Shown: positions 1 to 9,863, numbered from the stretch's first letter. The stretch: DNA of 64,000 bases from Serpens sp035497915 (GCF_035497915.1 NZ_DATJCS010000021.1:4047-68046), one strand, 5' to 3'. Numbers and translations: made by a program. The notes: generated by a model from the letters alone, not told the origin.

Positions 1-1364
1 GCCCGCTGTGGCCAATTGATCGGCGGCTCCCGGCGCATCAGGCCCGGCTCGACCAGGTACAGCGTGACCATGACCCGCAGGTAGTAGAACAGGCCGATGG
101 CGCTGCCGATGATCAGTGCGCCGATCAGCCACCAGAGTCGCGCCTGCACGCCCGAGGCCAGGATGTAGAACTTGCCGATGAAGCCGGCGGTCAGCGGAAT
201 GCCGGCCAGGGACAGCATCATCACCGTGAGCACCGCGGTCAGGTAGGGCCGCCGCCAGAACAGCCCGCGGTATTCGAACAGGGCATCCGCATCGCGGCCC
301 TTGAACGGGCTGGACATCAGCGCCACCACCCCGAAGGCGCCGAGCGTGGTCAGCACATAGGTGACCAGGTACACGGCGATGGCCTCGCCGGCCAGACCGC
401 TGCTGGCAATCAGGGCGATCAGCAGGTAGCCGAAGTGGGCGATGGAGGAGTAGCCCAGCAGGCGCTTGAGGTTGTTCTGCTGCAGGGCGAGCAGGTTGCC
501 GGTCAGGATCGAGGCAATGGCGATCAGCGATAGCGTGCTATCCAACCAGCCACCATAGGTGGCAGGCGACAGCTGGTAGAGGCGCACCAGCACCACGAAC
601 ACGCCGACCTTGCTGGCCGTGGCCAGGTAGGCGGCCACCGGCGCTGGCGCACCCTGGTAGACGTCGGGTGTCCACAAGTGGAAGGGCACCAGGGAAAGCT
701 TGAAACCCAGACCGACCAGCAGCATGACCATGCCCGCCTGCACCAGCGGGGCGAATTCGCCGGTACCCAGGCTGATGCCGATGCCGACGAAGTCCAGGCT
801 GCCCGACTCGGCATACAGCAGCGCCATGCCGAACAGCAGGAAGGCACTGCCGGCGGCGGACAGGACCATGTACTTCAGGCCGGCTTCCAGGGAATGACGA
901 TTGAAGAAGGCGTAAGCCGCCAGGCCGTAAACCGGCACCGACAGCAGTTCCAGACCCAGGAACAGCGCCGCCAAGTGCTGGCTGGTCACCAGCACGATGC
1001 CGCCGGAGGCGGACAGCAGCATCAGCAGGTACAGCTCCTCGCGGTTGCCGGGGAAGCCGCCTTCGCCCGGCTTGCGACCCAGATAGGCATGGGCGAGGGT
1101 GACGCAGGTCAGCGTGGCGACGAGCAGCAGCGCCGTGTAGAAGTAGCCGAACGCATCCATGCGCAGCAGTGCCGTCACGTCGAGGGGCGCGGCGTCCAGG
1201 GCCGGCTGGATCGAGAGCAGCGCCAGCAACAGGCCCGCCACCGAGGCAATGTAGACAACACGGTGGTTGCGTTTCCAGGCGATCAGCAGCATCACCACGA
1301 TGGCGGTACCGCTGGTCGCCAGCAAAGGCAGCAGGGCAATGAAGTGGGCGAGCGTCAGGTCCAT
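1..1364 (-). CDS. nuoN: NADH-quinone oxidoreductase subunit N (partial, 3' end outside window)
   Basis: Antiporter-like proton-pumping membrane subunit of respiratory complex I. It opens with MDLTLAHFIALLPLL and stays open to the window edge for about 454 codons; the family is about 485 residues, so only the last ~30 residues are missing. The visible C-terminal part contains FYYLRVMVTLYLVEP, the helix just before the NuoN tail. The start ATG lies 5 bp after the nuoM stop, as expected for the last gene of the nuo operon. Several hydrophobic helices are evident. Identification is firm from position and sequence; only the 3' end is unseen. Confidence 0.95.
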   Translation of the reverse strand, partial: MDLTLAHFIALLPLLATSGTAIVVMLLIAWKRNHRVVYIASVAGLLLALLSIQPALDAAPLDVTALLRMDAFGYFYTALLLVATLTCVTLAHAYLGRKPGEGGFPGNREELYLLMLLSASGGIVLVTSQHLAALFLGLELLSVPVYGLAAYAFFNRHSLEAGLKYMVLSAAGSAFLLFGMALLYAESGSLDFVGIGISLGTGEFAPLVQAGMVMLLVGLGFKLSLVPFHLWTPDVYQGAPAPVAAYLATASKVGVFVVLVRLYQLSPATYGGWLDSTLSLIAIASILTGNLLALQQNNLKRLLGYSSIAHFGYLLIALIASSGLAGEAIAVYLVTYVLTTLGAFGVVALMSSPFKGRDADALFEYRGLFWRRPYLTAVLTVMMLSLAGIPLTAGFIGKFYILASGVQARLWWLIGALIIGSAIGLFYYLRVMVTLYLVEPGLMRREPPINWPQR

Positions 1365-1369
1365 GCGGG

Positions 1370-2896
1370 CTACCGGATCGAGGCGAGTTGGGTGATGGCC
1401 GTGCCCAGCCATTGGCGGACCCCTTGCACGCTGGCCTGCGCGGTGTCGAGCGCCGGCTGCGGGTAGATGCCCAGCAGCACCAGCAGCACGACCAGTGCCA
1501 GCACCATGCCAACCTCCCGCCCGTTCAGACCGGGCAGCGGCTGCGCGGAGCCGGCGGGCCCGAAGTAGGCGCGGTGAACCATGGCCAGCGAGTAGACCGA
1601 GGAGAGCACCAGGCCGAAGGTGGCAATGACCACTACCCCGGGATGGGCGGCGAAGGCACCAAACAGCACCAGAAACTCACCGATGAAATTGCCGGTGCCC
1701 GGCAATCCCAGCGAGGCCACGGCGAAGAACAGGCTCAGGGGTGGCAGCCAGGGCAGGCGCCGCCACAGGCCACCCATCTGGCGCATGTCGCGGGTATGCA
1801 CACGCTCGTACAGCTGACCGCAGAGAATGAACAGCGCGGCGGCGGACAGGCCGTGGGCGAGCATCAGGATCACCGCGCCCTGCAGTGCCAGCTCGCTGCC
1901 CGAATAGATACCGATCAGCACGAAGCCCATGTGGGAAATGCTCGAGTAGGCCACCAGGCGCTTGATATCGGTCTGCGCGAAGGACAGCAGGGCGCCATAG
2001 AAGATGCCGATCAGCCCCAGCGTCATGGCGATCGGCGCAAACTCCGCCGAGGCGTTGGGGAACAGCGGCAAGGCGAAGCGGATCATGCCGTAGGCGGCGG
2101 TCTTGAGCAGAATGCCGGCCAGGTCGACCGAGCCGGCGGTGGGCGCCTGGGCATGGGCGTCGGGCAGCCAGGCGTGGAAGGGCACCAGTGGGAACTTCAC
2201 CGCGAAGGCGATGAAGAAGCCGAGCATCAGCAGGTATTCGATGCCGGGCGTGAGTTCGGTTTCCAGCAGCCGGGCGTAGTCGAAGGTAACCACGCCGCTG
2301 TTCAGGTAATGCACCAGCACCAGGCCGAGAATGGCCGCCAGCATGAGCAGGCCGCTGGCCTGGGTGTAGATGAAGAACTTGGTCGCGGCGGTGATCCGCG
2401 TCTTCTTGCCGTCGCCGCTGTGCCCCCACAGCGCGATGAGGAAGTACATCGGCACCAGCATCATTTCCCAGAAGAAAAAGAACAGGAACAGGTCCATGGC
2501 CAGGAACACGCCGACCACCCCGCCGAGGATCCACAGCAGGTTTAGGTGGAAGAAGCCGACATGCCGCTGTATCTCGTTCCACGAACACAGCACCGACAGC
2601 ACCCCGAGCAGCCCGGTCAGCACCACCATCAGCAACGAGAGTCCATCCAGCGCCAGGTGCAGGTTGATGCCCAGTCGGGCGATCCAGACCTGTCGGTATT
2701 CCATGACCCAGACTCCGGCATCGGCCGGCGAAGGTGCCAGGCGGTAATCGCCCTGCAGCCACAGCCACAGGCCCAGCGCCAGCAGCAGCCCCATGGCGAA
2801 CAGGGCGATCCAGCGCGGCAGCGTCTGGTTGACGCGCTCGACCAGCCAGCAGAGCAGACCGCCGAGAAAGGGAACCAGGATCAGCCAGGGAAGCAT
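1370..2896 (-). CDS. nuoM: NADH-quinone oxidoreductase subunit M
   Basis: Complex I proton-pumping antiporter-like subunit in the inner membrane, 508 residues, the usual family length. The protein begins MLPWLILVPFLGG and is hydrophobic throughout. It carries the proton-channel elements typical of NuoM, including WEMMLVPMYFLI near residue 140, FHAWLPDAHAQAPTAGSV with its conserved His near 240, and AYSSISHMGFVL near 315. A GTG codon directly precedes the ATG at 2896, so translation could start one codon earlier; an AAGGA lies upstream. It sits between nuoL and nuoN in the standard order. Confidence 0.97.
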   Translation of the reverse strand: MLPWLILVPFLGGLLCWLVERVNQTLPRWIALFAMGLLLALGLWLWLQGDYRLAPSPADAGVWVMEYRQVWIARLGINLHLALDGLSLLMVVLTGLLGVLSVLCSWNEIQRHVGFFHLNLLWILGGVVGVFLAMDLFLFFFFWEMMLVPMYFLIALWGHSGDGKKTRITAATKFFIYTQASGLLMLAAILGLVLVHYLNSGVVTFDYARLLETELTPGIEYLLMLGFFIAFAVKFPLVPFHAWLPDAHAQAPTAGSVDLAGILLKTAAYGMIRFALPLFPNASAEFAPIAMTLGLIGIFYGALLSFAQTDIKRLVAYSSISHMGFVLIGIYSGSELALQGAVILMLAHGLSAAALFILCGQLYERVHTRDMRQMGGLWRRLPWLPPLSLFFAVASLGLPGTGNFIGEFLVLFGAFAAHPGVVVIATFGLVLSSVYSLAMVHRAYFGPAGSAQPLPGLNGREVGMVLALVVLLVLLGIYPQPALDTAQASVQGVRQWLGTAITQLASIR

Positions 2897-2921
2897 CACG
2901 GTGTCGAATCCTTGCGCACGT

Positions 2922-4766
2922 TCAGATCAGGACCAGGCCAAGCAGCAGCACGGCTCCACCCACCAGGGACAGCGCGTACCAGCGCAATTGGCCGGTCTGG
3001 GTCCGACTGGTGGCCCGGTGCCCGGCCTGCGCCAGCGTCGCCAGCAGGCCCATGCCGCGATCGATGGGATCGCGACCCAGCAGCCGGCACAGCAGCAGGT
3101 AGGGCCGCACGAACAGCCTGTCGTAGAGCCAGTCGAATCCCCAGGCGGCGCGCCACCAGGCATGCAGCCGCCGCCCCGGCGAGCTCTGCGCGAGCGCCGT
3201 GACCCGCGTGCGCTTGCCAAGGAACAGCCCGGCGGCGAGCAGGATGCCGGAGACGGCAATCGCCCCCGAGGTGATTTCCAGTGTCATGCGCCCCTCGTCC
3301 GTGGTCTGCCCGGCGCCCGGCGGCAACACATCGGCCAGCGGCGGGCTGATCCAGGCGCCGAGAAAGGTGGACAGCAGGATCAGCACGATCAGCGGCAGGC
3401 CATGGGCCAGGCCGCGTCCGGCATGGGCCTCGATGCGTGGCGGGCCGTGGAAGACGATGAAGATCAGCCGGAAGCAGTACAGCGAGGTCAGCAGGGCGCC
3501 GGCCAGGCCGGCGTACAGCAGCCCCTGATGACCGCTGGCGAAGGCCTCCCAGAGAATCGCATCCTTGGAATAGAAGCCGGCGGTGAGCAGCGGTAGGGCC
3601 GCCAGCGCCGCGCCCCCCACCAGGAAACTGGCATAGGCCAGCGGCAGGCGGCGCCATAACCCGCCCATGCGGAAGATGTTCTGTTCGTGGTGGCAGGCGT
3701 TGATCACCGCGCCGGCGGCGAGGAACAGCAGGGCCTTGAAGAAGGCGTGGGTCATCAGGTGGAAGATCGCCGCACTCCAGGCGCCCACGCCCAGGGCGAG
3801 GAACATGTAGCCGATCTGGCTCATGGTCGAGTAGGCCAGGATGCGCTTGATGTCGGTCTGCGCCAGGGCGGCGAAGCCGGCCAGCAGCAGGGTCGTGGCG
3901 CCGATAAGGCCGACCAGCTGCAGCACCTCCGGCGCCAGCAGGAACAGGCCGTGGGTGCGGGCGATCAGGTAGACGCCGGCGGTGACCATGGTGGCGGCGT
4001 GGATCAGCGCGGAAACCGGCGTGGGGCCGGCCATGGCATCGGCCAGCCAGGTCTGCAGCGGCAGTTGCGCGGACTTGCCGACCGCGCCGCCGAGCAGCGC
4101 CAGCGCCGCGAGGCTGATCCACACGTTACCCTCGGCAAACCGCTGGGGCGCCAGGGTGAGCAGGGACTGGATGTTCAGGGTGCCGAGCTGCACGAACAGG
4201 ATGAACAGGCCGAAGGCCATCAGCACGTCGCCGACGCGGGTGACGATGAAGGCCTTGAGGGCCGCGTTGCCGTTGGCCCGCTCGCCGTAATAGAAGCCGA
4301 TCAGCAGGTAGGAGCACAGGCCGACCCCCTCCCAGCCGAAGTACAGCAGCAGCAGGTTATCGCCCAGCACCAGCAGCACCATGCTGAAGATGAACAGGTT
4401 GGTGTAGGCGAAGAAGCGCGAATAGCCCTCTTCGCCACGCATGTACCAGCTGGCGAACAGGTGGATCAGGAAGCCGACCCCGGTGACCACGCCCAGCATG
4501 GTCAGGGACAGGCCGTCCAGATGCAGTCCGACACTGGCCTGCAGGCCAGCCACGTCCAGCCATTGCCACAGCTGCTGCGTGTGGAAACCGCCCGCCGGTG
4601 GCGCGGTGACGAACTGCGCGGTAATCCAGGCCGTGACCAGCGCCGCCAGACCCACCGAGCCGACCCCGATGACGGCGGCCAGGCGGTCCGGCAGGCGTCC
4701 ACGGGAGAAGGCCAGCAGCAGGTAACCCAGCAGGGGAAAGAGGAAGGTCAGGGGCAGCAGCTTCAT
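2922..4766 (-). CDS. nuoL: NADH-quinone oxidoreductase subunit L
   Basis: Distal antiporter-like subunit of complex I, with the long lateral helix coupling the pumping modules. The frame is open 148 codons upstream, but the true start is the ATG giving MKLLPLTFLFPLLGYLLLAF: it yields 614 residues, the usual length, and overlaps the nuoK stop by 4 bp. Motifs seen include YFGWEGVGLCSYLLIGFYY near residue 140, QTWLADAMAGPTPVSALIHA near 230 and ILAYSTMSQIGYMF near 315. The upstream extension is a shadow of nuoK/nuoJ. Confidence 0.97.
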   Translation of the reverse strand: MKLLPLTFLFPLLGYLLLAFSRGRLPDRLAAVIGVGSVGLAALVTAWITAQFVTAPPAGGFHTQQLWQWLDVAGLQASVGLHLDGLSLTMLGVVTGVGFLIHLFASWYMRGEEGYSRFFAYTNLFIFSMVLLVLGDNLLLLYFGWEGVGLCSYLLIGFYYGERANGNAALKAFIVTRVGDVLMAFGLFILFVQLGTLNIQSLLTLAPQRFAEGNVWISLAALALLGGAVGKSAQLPLQTWLADAMAGPTPVSALIHAATMVTAGVYLIARTHGLFLLAPEVLQLVGLIGATTLLLAGFAALAQTDIKRILAYSTMSQIGYMFLALGVGAWSAAIFHLMTHAFFKALLFLAAGAVINACHHEQNIFRMGGLWRRLPLAYASFLVGGAALAALPLLTAGFYSKDAILWEAFASGHQGLLYAGLAGALLTSLYCFRLIFIVFHGPPRIEAHAGRGLAHGLPLIVLILLSTFLGAWISPPLADVLPPGAGQTTDEGRMTLEITSGAIAVSGILLAAGLFLGKRTRVTALAQSSPGRRLHAWWRAAWGFDWLYDRLFVRPYLLLCRLLGRDPIDRGMGLLATLAQAGHRATSRTQTGQLRWYALSLVGGAVLLLGLVLI

Positions 4767-5074
4767 CCGCGCATCTCGCTGGCGGCATCCACGTTGAGGG
4801 TGTCGAAGCGGCGATACAGCTGCAGAAGGATGGCCAGGCCGATGGCCGCCTCGGCGGCGGCCAGACTGATGACCAGGATGAACATGATCTGCCCGTCGGG
4901 CTGTGCCCAGCGGCTGCCGGCCACCACGAAGGCCAGGCCGCTGGCGTTCATCATGATTTCCAGGCTCATCAGCACGAAGAGGATGTCGCGGCGCACCATG
5001 AGGCCGACCAGTCCCAGGCAGAAGATCAGCGCGGCGACTGCCAGGCCATGTTCCAGGGGAATCGCATCGATCAT
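4763..5074 (-). CDS. nuoK: NADH-quinone oxidoreductase subunit K
   Basis: Small membrane subunit of complex I (MrpC-like), 103 residues with three predicted membrane helices. The start giving MIDAIPLEHG fits the family; a GTG three codons upstream is an alternative. The middle helix has the conserved acidic stretch LMSLEIMMNASGLAF, the third has SLAAAEAAIGLAILL, and the protein ends in YRRFDTLNVDAASEMRG, very like other Pseudomonas NuoK. The start lies 5 bp from the nuoJ stop and the stop overlaps the nuoL start. Confidence 0.96.
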   Translation of the reverse strand: MIDAIPLEHGLAVAALIFCLGLVGLMVRRDILFVLMSLEIMMNASGLAFVVAGSRWAQPDGQIMFILVISLAAAEAAIGLAILLQLYRRFDTLNVDAASEMRG

Positions 5075-5079
5075 GGCGG

Positions 5080-5580
5080 TCACTCCGTGGCCTCGTGGCG
5101 TCCCAGGTGGTAGGCGGCCACCAGCGCCGCCAGCAGCAGCAGCGAGGCCAGTTCCACGGCCAGCAGGTAGGGGCCGAACAGCGCGATGCCGACAGCCTTG
5201 GACGGTACATCCTCCAGGCCGAGGGGCACCTGGCTGGGCGCGGCGAACAGCGCCCACATCAACTGGCCGAACAACAGCAGCGCCAGCAGCCCGGGGCCGA
5301 TCCAGACTCCCGGGGTCAGCCAGCTGCGCTCCTGGCGCGCGGTCTCCGGGCCGAGGTTGAGCATCATCACCACGAACACGAACAGCACCAGGATCGCCCC
5401 GGCATACACGATGATTTCCAGCGCCCCGGCGAACGGCGCGCCGAGGCTGAAGAAGCACATGGCCACGGCCAGCAGCGAGGTGATCAGGTAGAGCAGGGCG
5501 TGCACCGGATTGCTGCCAGTGATTACCCGGAAGCTGGCCACCACGGCCACGCCGGCGGAGAGGTAGAAGGCATATTCCAT
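5080..5580 (-). CDS. nuoJ: NADH-quinone oxidoreductase subunit J
   Basis: Membrane subunit of complex I, 166 residues with about five hydrophobic helices; it lies near the quinone-site/proton-path junction in known structures. It starts MEYAFYLSAGVAVVASF and has the conserved NPVHALLYLI helix and the YAGAILVLFVFVVMMLN segment (around residues 60-75) that carries the pi-bulge in homologues. It lies between nuoI and nuoK, 30 bp downstream of the nuoI stop. Confidence 0.96.
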   Translation of the reverse strand: MEYAFYLSAGVAVVASFRVITGSNPVHALLYLITSLLAVAMCFFSLGAPFAGALEIIVYAGAILVLFVFVVMMLNLGPETARQERSWLTPGVWIGPGLLALLLFGQLMWALFAAPSQVPLGLEDVPSKAVGIALFGPYLLAVELASLLLLAALVAAYHLGRHEATE

Positions 5581-5610
5581 GTCAGGGCCTCGGTGAAACA
5601 GGTTGGCGGG

Positions 5611-6159
5611 TCATGGCAGCAACCCCTTCACATCGATCGGCGGCGCCTCGTCCTGGGCGGTGCCCTTGGGCTTGCCGGCGATGGCCAGGCCGGCCACCCG
5701 GTAGTAGTTGTAGTCCGGATACTTGCCGGGGCCGGCAATCAGCAGGTCCTCCTTCTCGTACACCAGCTCCTGGCGCCGGTATTCGCCCATCTCGAAGTCC
5801 GGGGTGAGCTGGATCGCCGTGGTCGGACAGGCTTCCTCGCACAGGCCACAGAAGATGCAGCGCGAGAAATTGATGCGGAAGAACTCTGGATACCAGCGGC
5901 CGTCTTCCTGCTCGGCCTTCTGCAGGGAAATGCAGGCCACCGGACAGGCCACCGCGCAGAGGTTGCAGGCCACGCAGCGCTCCTCGCCGTCGGGGTCGCG
6001 GGTCAGCACGATGCGGCCCCGGTAGCGCGGCGGCAGGTACACCGGTTGTTCCGGGTACTGCAGGGTGTCGCGCCGGCGGAAGCCGTGGCTGAAGATCATC
6101 ACCAGGCTGCGCAGCTGGGTGAAGGTGCCGTGCACCACCTCGCCTATGTACTTGAGCAT
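5611..6159 (-). CDS. nuoI: NADH-quinone oxidoreductase subunit I
   Basis: Peripheral-arm subunit carrying the two [4Fe-4S] clusters N6a and N6b that pass electrons to NuoB, 182 residues. Two ferredoxin motifs are visible: CVACNLCAVACPVAC near residue 62 and CIFCGLCEEACPTTA near residue 97. Start MLKYIGEVVHG follows the nuoH stop by 12 bp, with a GAGAAGAAA purine-rich stretch ahead as ribosome site. The tail GLLP ends shortly before nuoJ. Standard position and length. Confidence 0.97.
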   Translation of the reverse strand: MLKYIGEVVHGTFTQLRSLVMIFSHGFRRRDTLQYPEQPVYLPPRYRGRIVLTRDPDGEERCVACNLCAVACPVACISLQKAEQEDGRWYPEFFRINFSRCIFCGLCEEACPTTAIQLTPDFEMGEYRRQELVYEKEDLLIAGPGKYPDYNYYRVAGLAIAGKPKGTAQDEAPPIDVKGLLP

Positions 6160-6171
6160 GGTTTCTTCTCC

Positions 6172-7164
6172 TCAGCGGGCCGCCAGCACCAGGGCGCCGG
6201 TCACCAGCAGGTTGAGCAGGGTCAGTGGCAGGCAGAACTTCCAGCCGAAGGCCATCACCTGGTCGTAGCGTGGACGCGGCAGCGAGGCGCGCAGCAGGAC
6301 GAAGAACATGATGAAAAAACCCGTCTTCAGCGCGAACCAGACGAACGACAGCCACGGCAGCGCATCGAGGAACGGGCCGTGCCAGCCGCCGAAGAACAGT
6401 GTGGTCAACAACGCCGAAACCAGGACGATGCCGATGTACTCGCCGACGAAGAACATGCCCCATTTCATGCCGGCGTATTCGATGTGGTAGCCGTCGGCCA
6501 GCTCCTGCTCGGCTTCCGGCTGGTCGAAGGGATGCCGGTGGGTCACCGCCACGCCGGCGATGAGAAAGGTACAGAAGCCCAGGAACTGCGGCAGGATGAA
6601 CCACAGGTGCTGCTGCTGGTACGCGACGATGTCGCGCAGGTTGAACGAACCCGTCTGCGCCACCACGCCCATTAGCGACAGGCCGAGGAACACCTCGTAG
6701 GAAACGGTTTGCGCCGAGGCGCGCAGCGCGCCGAGCAGGGCGTACTTGTTGTCGCTCGCCCAGCCGGCGAACAGCACCGCGTAGACGGTCAGGCCGGCCA
6801 TGGCGAAGAAGAACAGGATGCCGATGTTCAGGTCCGCCACGCCCCAGGTGGGGGTGATGGGCACCACGGCGAAGGCCATCAGCAACGAACTCATGGCCAC
6901 CACCGGGGCGAGGGTAAACACCAGCCGATCGGCGAACGGCGGCGTCCAGTCCTCCTTGAAGAACATCTTCAGCATGTCGGCGGCCAACTGGAACATGCCG
7001 AACGGGCCGACCCGGTTGGGGCCATAGCGGTCCTGCCACCAGCCCAGCAGGCGACGCTCGACGAAGCTCAGCAGGGCTCCGGCGATCACCACCGCCAGCA
7101 GGATCACCAGCGCCTTGATGACCGCGATGAGGATGTCGACCACGCCGGGCGTCAGCCAGCTCAT
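6172..7164 (-). CDS. nuoH: NADH-quinone oxidoreductase subunit H
   Basis: Membrane subunit of complex I forming much of the ubiquinone chamber, 330 residues, about eight helices. Signature segments are RYGPNRVGPFGMFQLAADML near residue 45, GWASDNKYALLGALRASAQ near 125 and the loop RHPFDQPEAEQELADGYHIE near 215. The start overlaps the nuoG stop by 4 bp, indicating translational coupling. Confidence 0.97.
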   Translation of the reverse strand: MSWLTPGVVDILIAVIKALVILLAVVIAGALLSFVERRLLGWWQDRYGPNRVGPFGMFQLAADMLKMFFKEDWTPPFADRLVFTLAPVVAMSSLLMAFAVVPITPTWGVADLNIGILFFFAMAGLTVYAVLFAGWASDNKYALLGALRASAQTVSYEVFLGLSLMGVVAQTGSFNLRDIVAYQQQHLWFILPQFLGFCTFLIAGVAVTHRHPFDQPEAEQELADGYHIEYAGMKWGMFFVGEYIGIVLVSALLTTLFFGGWHGPFLDALPWLSFVWFALKTGFFIMFFVLLRASLPRPRYDQVMAFGWKFCLPLTLLNLLVTGALVLAAR

Positions 7165-9863
7165 GGCGCGGCCTCCAGATCCATGGCCAGGCTGTCGGCG
7201 CGCAGCGGCGGAATGCCGGGGAAACCGCTGGGCAAACCGATCAGGCCCGGGGCCAGTTGGTCACTCAGACGCAGCGTCAGGCGCAGCCGCTGGTCATCGA
7301 TGCGCAGAGTGACCGGCATGCCCTCGCGCAGGCCGCGTCGCTCGGCCTCCTCGCGGCCCAGCAACGCGTAGGGATCGGGCATGCGTGCCTGAATCGGCGC
7401 GGCGCGGGCGCTCAGCTCCTCGCTGCCGAACAGGTGATGCAGTGGCACCACGTGCAGCAGCCCCGGCCGGGGCGTGAACGCCGGTGGCGGTGCGCACCAG
7501 GCGATATCGCCACGCGGGCCGTCGAGCAGTCGCACGCCCGGGTCGCCGGCGCGCAGGTGGCCGCCCACCTCGTCCTGGAAGCGGTTCCACGCCTGCGGCG
7601 AATTCCAGCCCGGGGACCAGGCGAAGGGGATCTGCTGCCGGGGCTCGGCGCTGCCGGCATAGCCCTCCATGGAAAAGGCGAAGGCGCTGTCCCGATCCTG
7701 GGGCTGGCGCGGCTCATGCACGTTCAGGTTGGCGCGCATGGCGGTGCGGCCGCTGTAGCGGTGCGGTTCACGGGCGAGCTTGAGGCCGCGGATGCGGAAA
7801 CTCGCCTGGGGCGCCGCGTCGCGGATGCCGGCCAGCAGCGGGTGGGCGGCGGCGCAGTCCTCGGTGGCCTGGTCCAGCTCGGTCCAGTCCACCGGGCGAC
7901 TCTGCAGGGTGCAGTGCAGGGCATGCAGCCAGCGCCAGCCCTCGCGGATGCGGCACTCCGGGTCGTAGTAGTCGGGCTCGAAGACCTGGAAGAAGCGCTG
8001 CGCGCGGCCTTCCTGGCTGACCAGGGTACCGTCGGCCTCGGCGAAGCTGGCGGCGGGCAGCAGCAGGTGAGCGCGCTCGGCGGTGGCGGTCGCCTGATGG
8101 TCGAGGACAATCAGGGTGGCCTGCTGCAGAGCGGTATCAATGCGCTGGGCATCGGTGCGCCGGTACAGATCGTTCTCCAGCACCACCGCCGCCTGTGCTT
8201 CGCCGCGCTGCAGGGCCTGCAGCGTGTCCTCCAGAGAGCTGCCGCCGAGCAGGCTCAGGCCGAGGCTGTTGACCTCCGGCACCACCAGGCTCAGTGATGC
8301 GTTCTTCTGGCGATTTTTCAGGGCCTGGGCGATGTTGCCCACGGCGTCGAGCAGTGCCGGCTCGCCCAGCGAAGTGCCGCCGATCAGCAGCGGACGGCGG
8401 GCGGCCAGCAGGGCGGCGGCGATGCGCTCGGCGTCTTCCCGGGTTGCCCGATCCAGTCCCTCGACCGCCGGGGCCTGCGGATCGATGGCGTGCGCCACGG
8501 CGCAACCCAGGCGTGCCAGGTCGAGCGGTGCGCCGTGGTGGCAGCGCTCGGCCAGGTCATCGAGGCGGGTGCCTTCCAGGCTGGCAATGAATAGCGGATG
8601 CAGCGCTCGCTGGGCGACGTTCTGCACGGCGGCCTGATGCCAGCCCGGAATCTGCAGCGCGGCGGCCATTTCCTCGGCCTTGCCATGGATGGCCTGGCGC
8701 ACCGCCAGGGCCAGGCGGGCGGCGGTCTGGGTCAGGTCCTCGCCGAGAATGAACACCGCATCGTGGCGTTCGATGTCGCGCATCGAGGCCACCGGCAACG
8801 GGCCCTTGTGTAGCAGGTCGCGGACTCGCTGCAGGCCCTCCAGCTCGGCGGCGCTCACGCCGCTGCAGAAGTGCTCCTCGCCGACCAGTGCACGTAGGGC
8901 GTGGTTGCTTTCCAGGCTGGCGCGCGGCGAGCCGATGCCGATCACCCGCTTGCCGCGCAGCAGTTCGGCGGCCTTGTCCAGCGCGGCATCGATGCCCAGC
9001 GTGGCGTCCGCGCAGCGGGGCTGGCGCGGGCGGTCCGGGCGGTTGACGAAGCCGTAGCCGAAGCGGCCACGGTCGCAGAGAAAGTAGTGGTTGATCTCGC
9101 CGTGGTAGCGGTTCTCGATGCGGCGGATCTCTCCGTAGCGTTCGCCGGGGCTGATGTTGCAGCCGGCCGCGCAGCCGTGACAGATGCCGGGGGCATACTG
9201 CATGTCCCACTTGCGGGTGTAGCGCTCGGAATGGGTTCGGTCGGTGAATACCCCGGTCGGGCAGACCTCGGTGAGGTTACCGGCGAACTCGCTGTCCAGC
9301 GGGCCGTCCTCGACGCGGCCGAAATACAGGTTGTCATGGGCGCCGAACACGCCCAGGTCGGTGCCGCCGGCGTAGTCGTTGTAGTAGCGCACGCAGCGGT
9401 AACAGGCGATGCAGCGGTTCATCTCGTGGCCGATGAACGGGCCCAGGTCCTGGTTCGCGTGGGTGCGCTTGCTGAAGCGGTAGCGGCGCCGGCTGTGGCC
9501 GGTCATCACCGTCATGTCCTGCAGATGGCAATGCCCGCCTTCCTCGCACACCGGGCAGTCGTGCGGGTGGTTGATCATCAGCCACTCGACGACGCTGGCG
9601 CGAAAAGCCCGGGCTTCCTCGTCGGCGACGGAGATCCAGGTGTTGTCGCTGGCCGGTGTCATGCAGGACATCACCAGCCGGCCCCGGGTGTCGTTCTCGT
9701 CCCGGAACTGTTTCACCGCGCACTGGCGGCAGGCACCCACGCTGCCCAGCGCCGGATGCCAGCAGAAGTAGGGAATGTCGAGGCCGAGCGACAGGCAGGC
9801 GTGCAGGAGGTTGTCCGCCCCGTCGACCTCGTATGCCTGTCCGTCTACATGAATGGTGGCCAT
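7161..9863 (-). CDS. nuoG: NADH-quinone oxidoreductase subunit G
   Basis: Largest peripheral-arm subunit of complex I, 900 residues, holding several iron-sulfur clusters between NuoF and NuoI. The N-terminal [2Fe-2S] domain shows CWHPALGSVGACRQC from about residue 34. It is followed by a His-ligated cluster region (CPVCEEGGHCHLQ), CIACYRCVRYYND near 152 and a molybdopterin-oxidoreductase-like cluster motif, CHGCAAGCNISPGERYG near 228. The remainder is the degenerate molybdopterin-oxidoreductase-like domain, less conserved and Ala-rich. A 55-bp gap separates it from nuoF, the widest in the operon. Confidence 0.97.
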   Translation of the reverse strand: MATIHVDGQAYEVDGADNLLHACLSLGLDIPYFCWHPALGSVGACRQCAVKQFRDENDTRGRLVMSCMTPASDNTWISVADEEARAFRASVVEWLMINHPHDCPVCEEGGHCHLQDMTVMTGHSRRRYRFSKRTHANQDLGPFIGHEMNRCIACYRCVRYYNDYAGGTDLGVFGAHDNLYFGRVEDGPLDSEFAGNLTEVCPTGVFTDRTHSERYTRKWDMQYAPGICHGCAAGCNISPGERYGEIRRIENRYHGEINHYFLCDRGRFGYGFVNRPDRPRQPRCADATLGIDAALDKAAELLRGKRVIGIGSPRASLESNHALRALVGEEHFCSGVSAAELEGLQRVRDLLHKGPLPVASMRDIERHDAVFILGEDLTQTAARLALAVRQAIHGKAEEMAAALQIPGWHQAAVQNVAQRALHPLFIASLEGTRLDDLAERCHHGAPLDLARLGCAVAHAIDPQAPAVEGLDRATREDAERIAAALLAARRPLLIGGTSLGEPALLDAVGNIAQALKNRQKNASLSLVVPEVNSLGLSLLGGSSLEDTLQALQRGEAQAAVVLENDLYRRTDAQRIDTALQQATLIVLDHQATATAERAHLLLPAASFAEADGTLVSQEGRAQRFFQVFEPDYYDPECRIREGWRWLHALHCTLQSRPVDWTELDQATEDCAAAHPLLAGIRDAAPQASFRIRGLKLAREPHRYSGRTAMRANLNVHEPRQPQDRDSAFAFSMEGYAGSAEPRQQIPFAWSPGWNSPQAWNRFQDEVGGHLRAGDPGVRLLDGPRGDIAWCAPPPAFTPRPGLLHVVPLHHLFGSEELSARAAPIQARMPDPYALLGREEAERRGLREGMPVTLRIDDQRLRLTLRLSDQLAPGLIGLPSGFPGIPPLRADSLAMDLEAAP

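Noticed and set aside
678..2545. Long plus-strand open frames rich in Gln, His and Arg across the nuo operon
   Set aside because: They are antisense to conserved nuo genes, have low-complexity composition typical of GC-rich reverse frames, and lack ribosome sites and family motifs. Similar shadows recur over the whole window.
4767..5210. 148-codon N-terminal extension of NuoL
   Set aside because: It overlaps nuoK and nuoJ in another frame and has no similarity to NuoL; the internal ATG gives the normal 614 residues.
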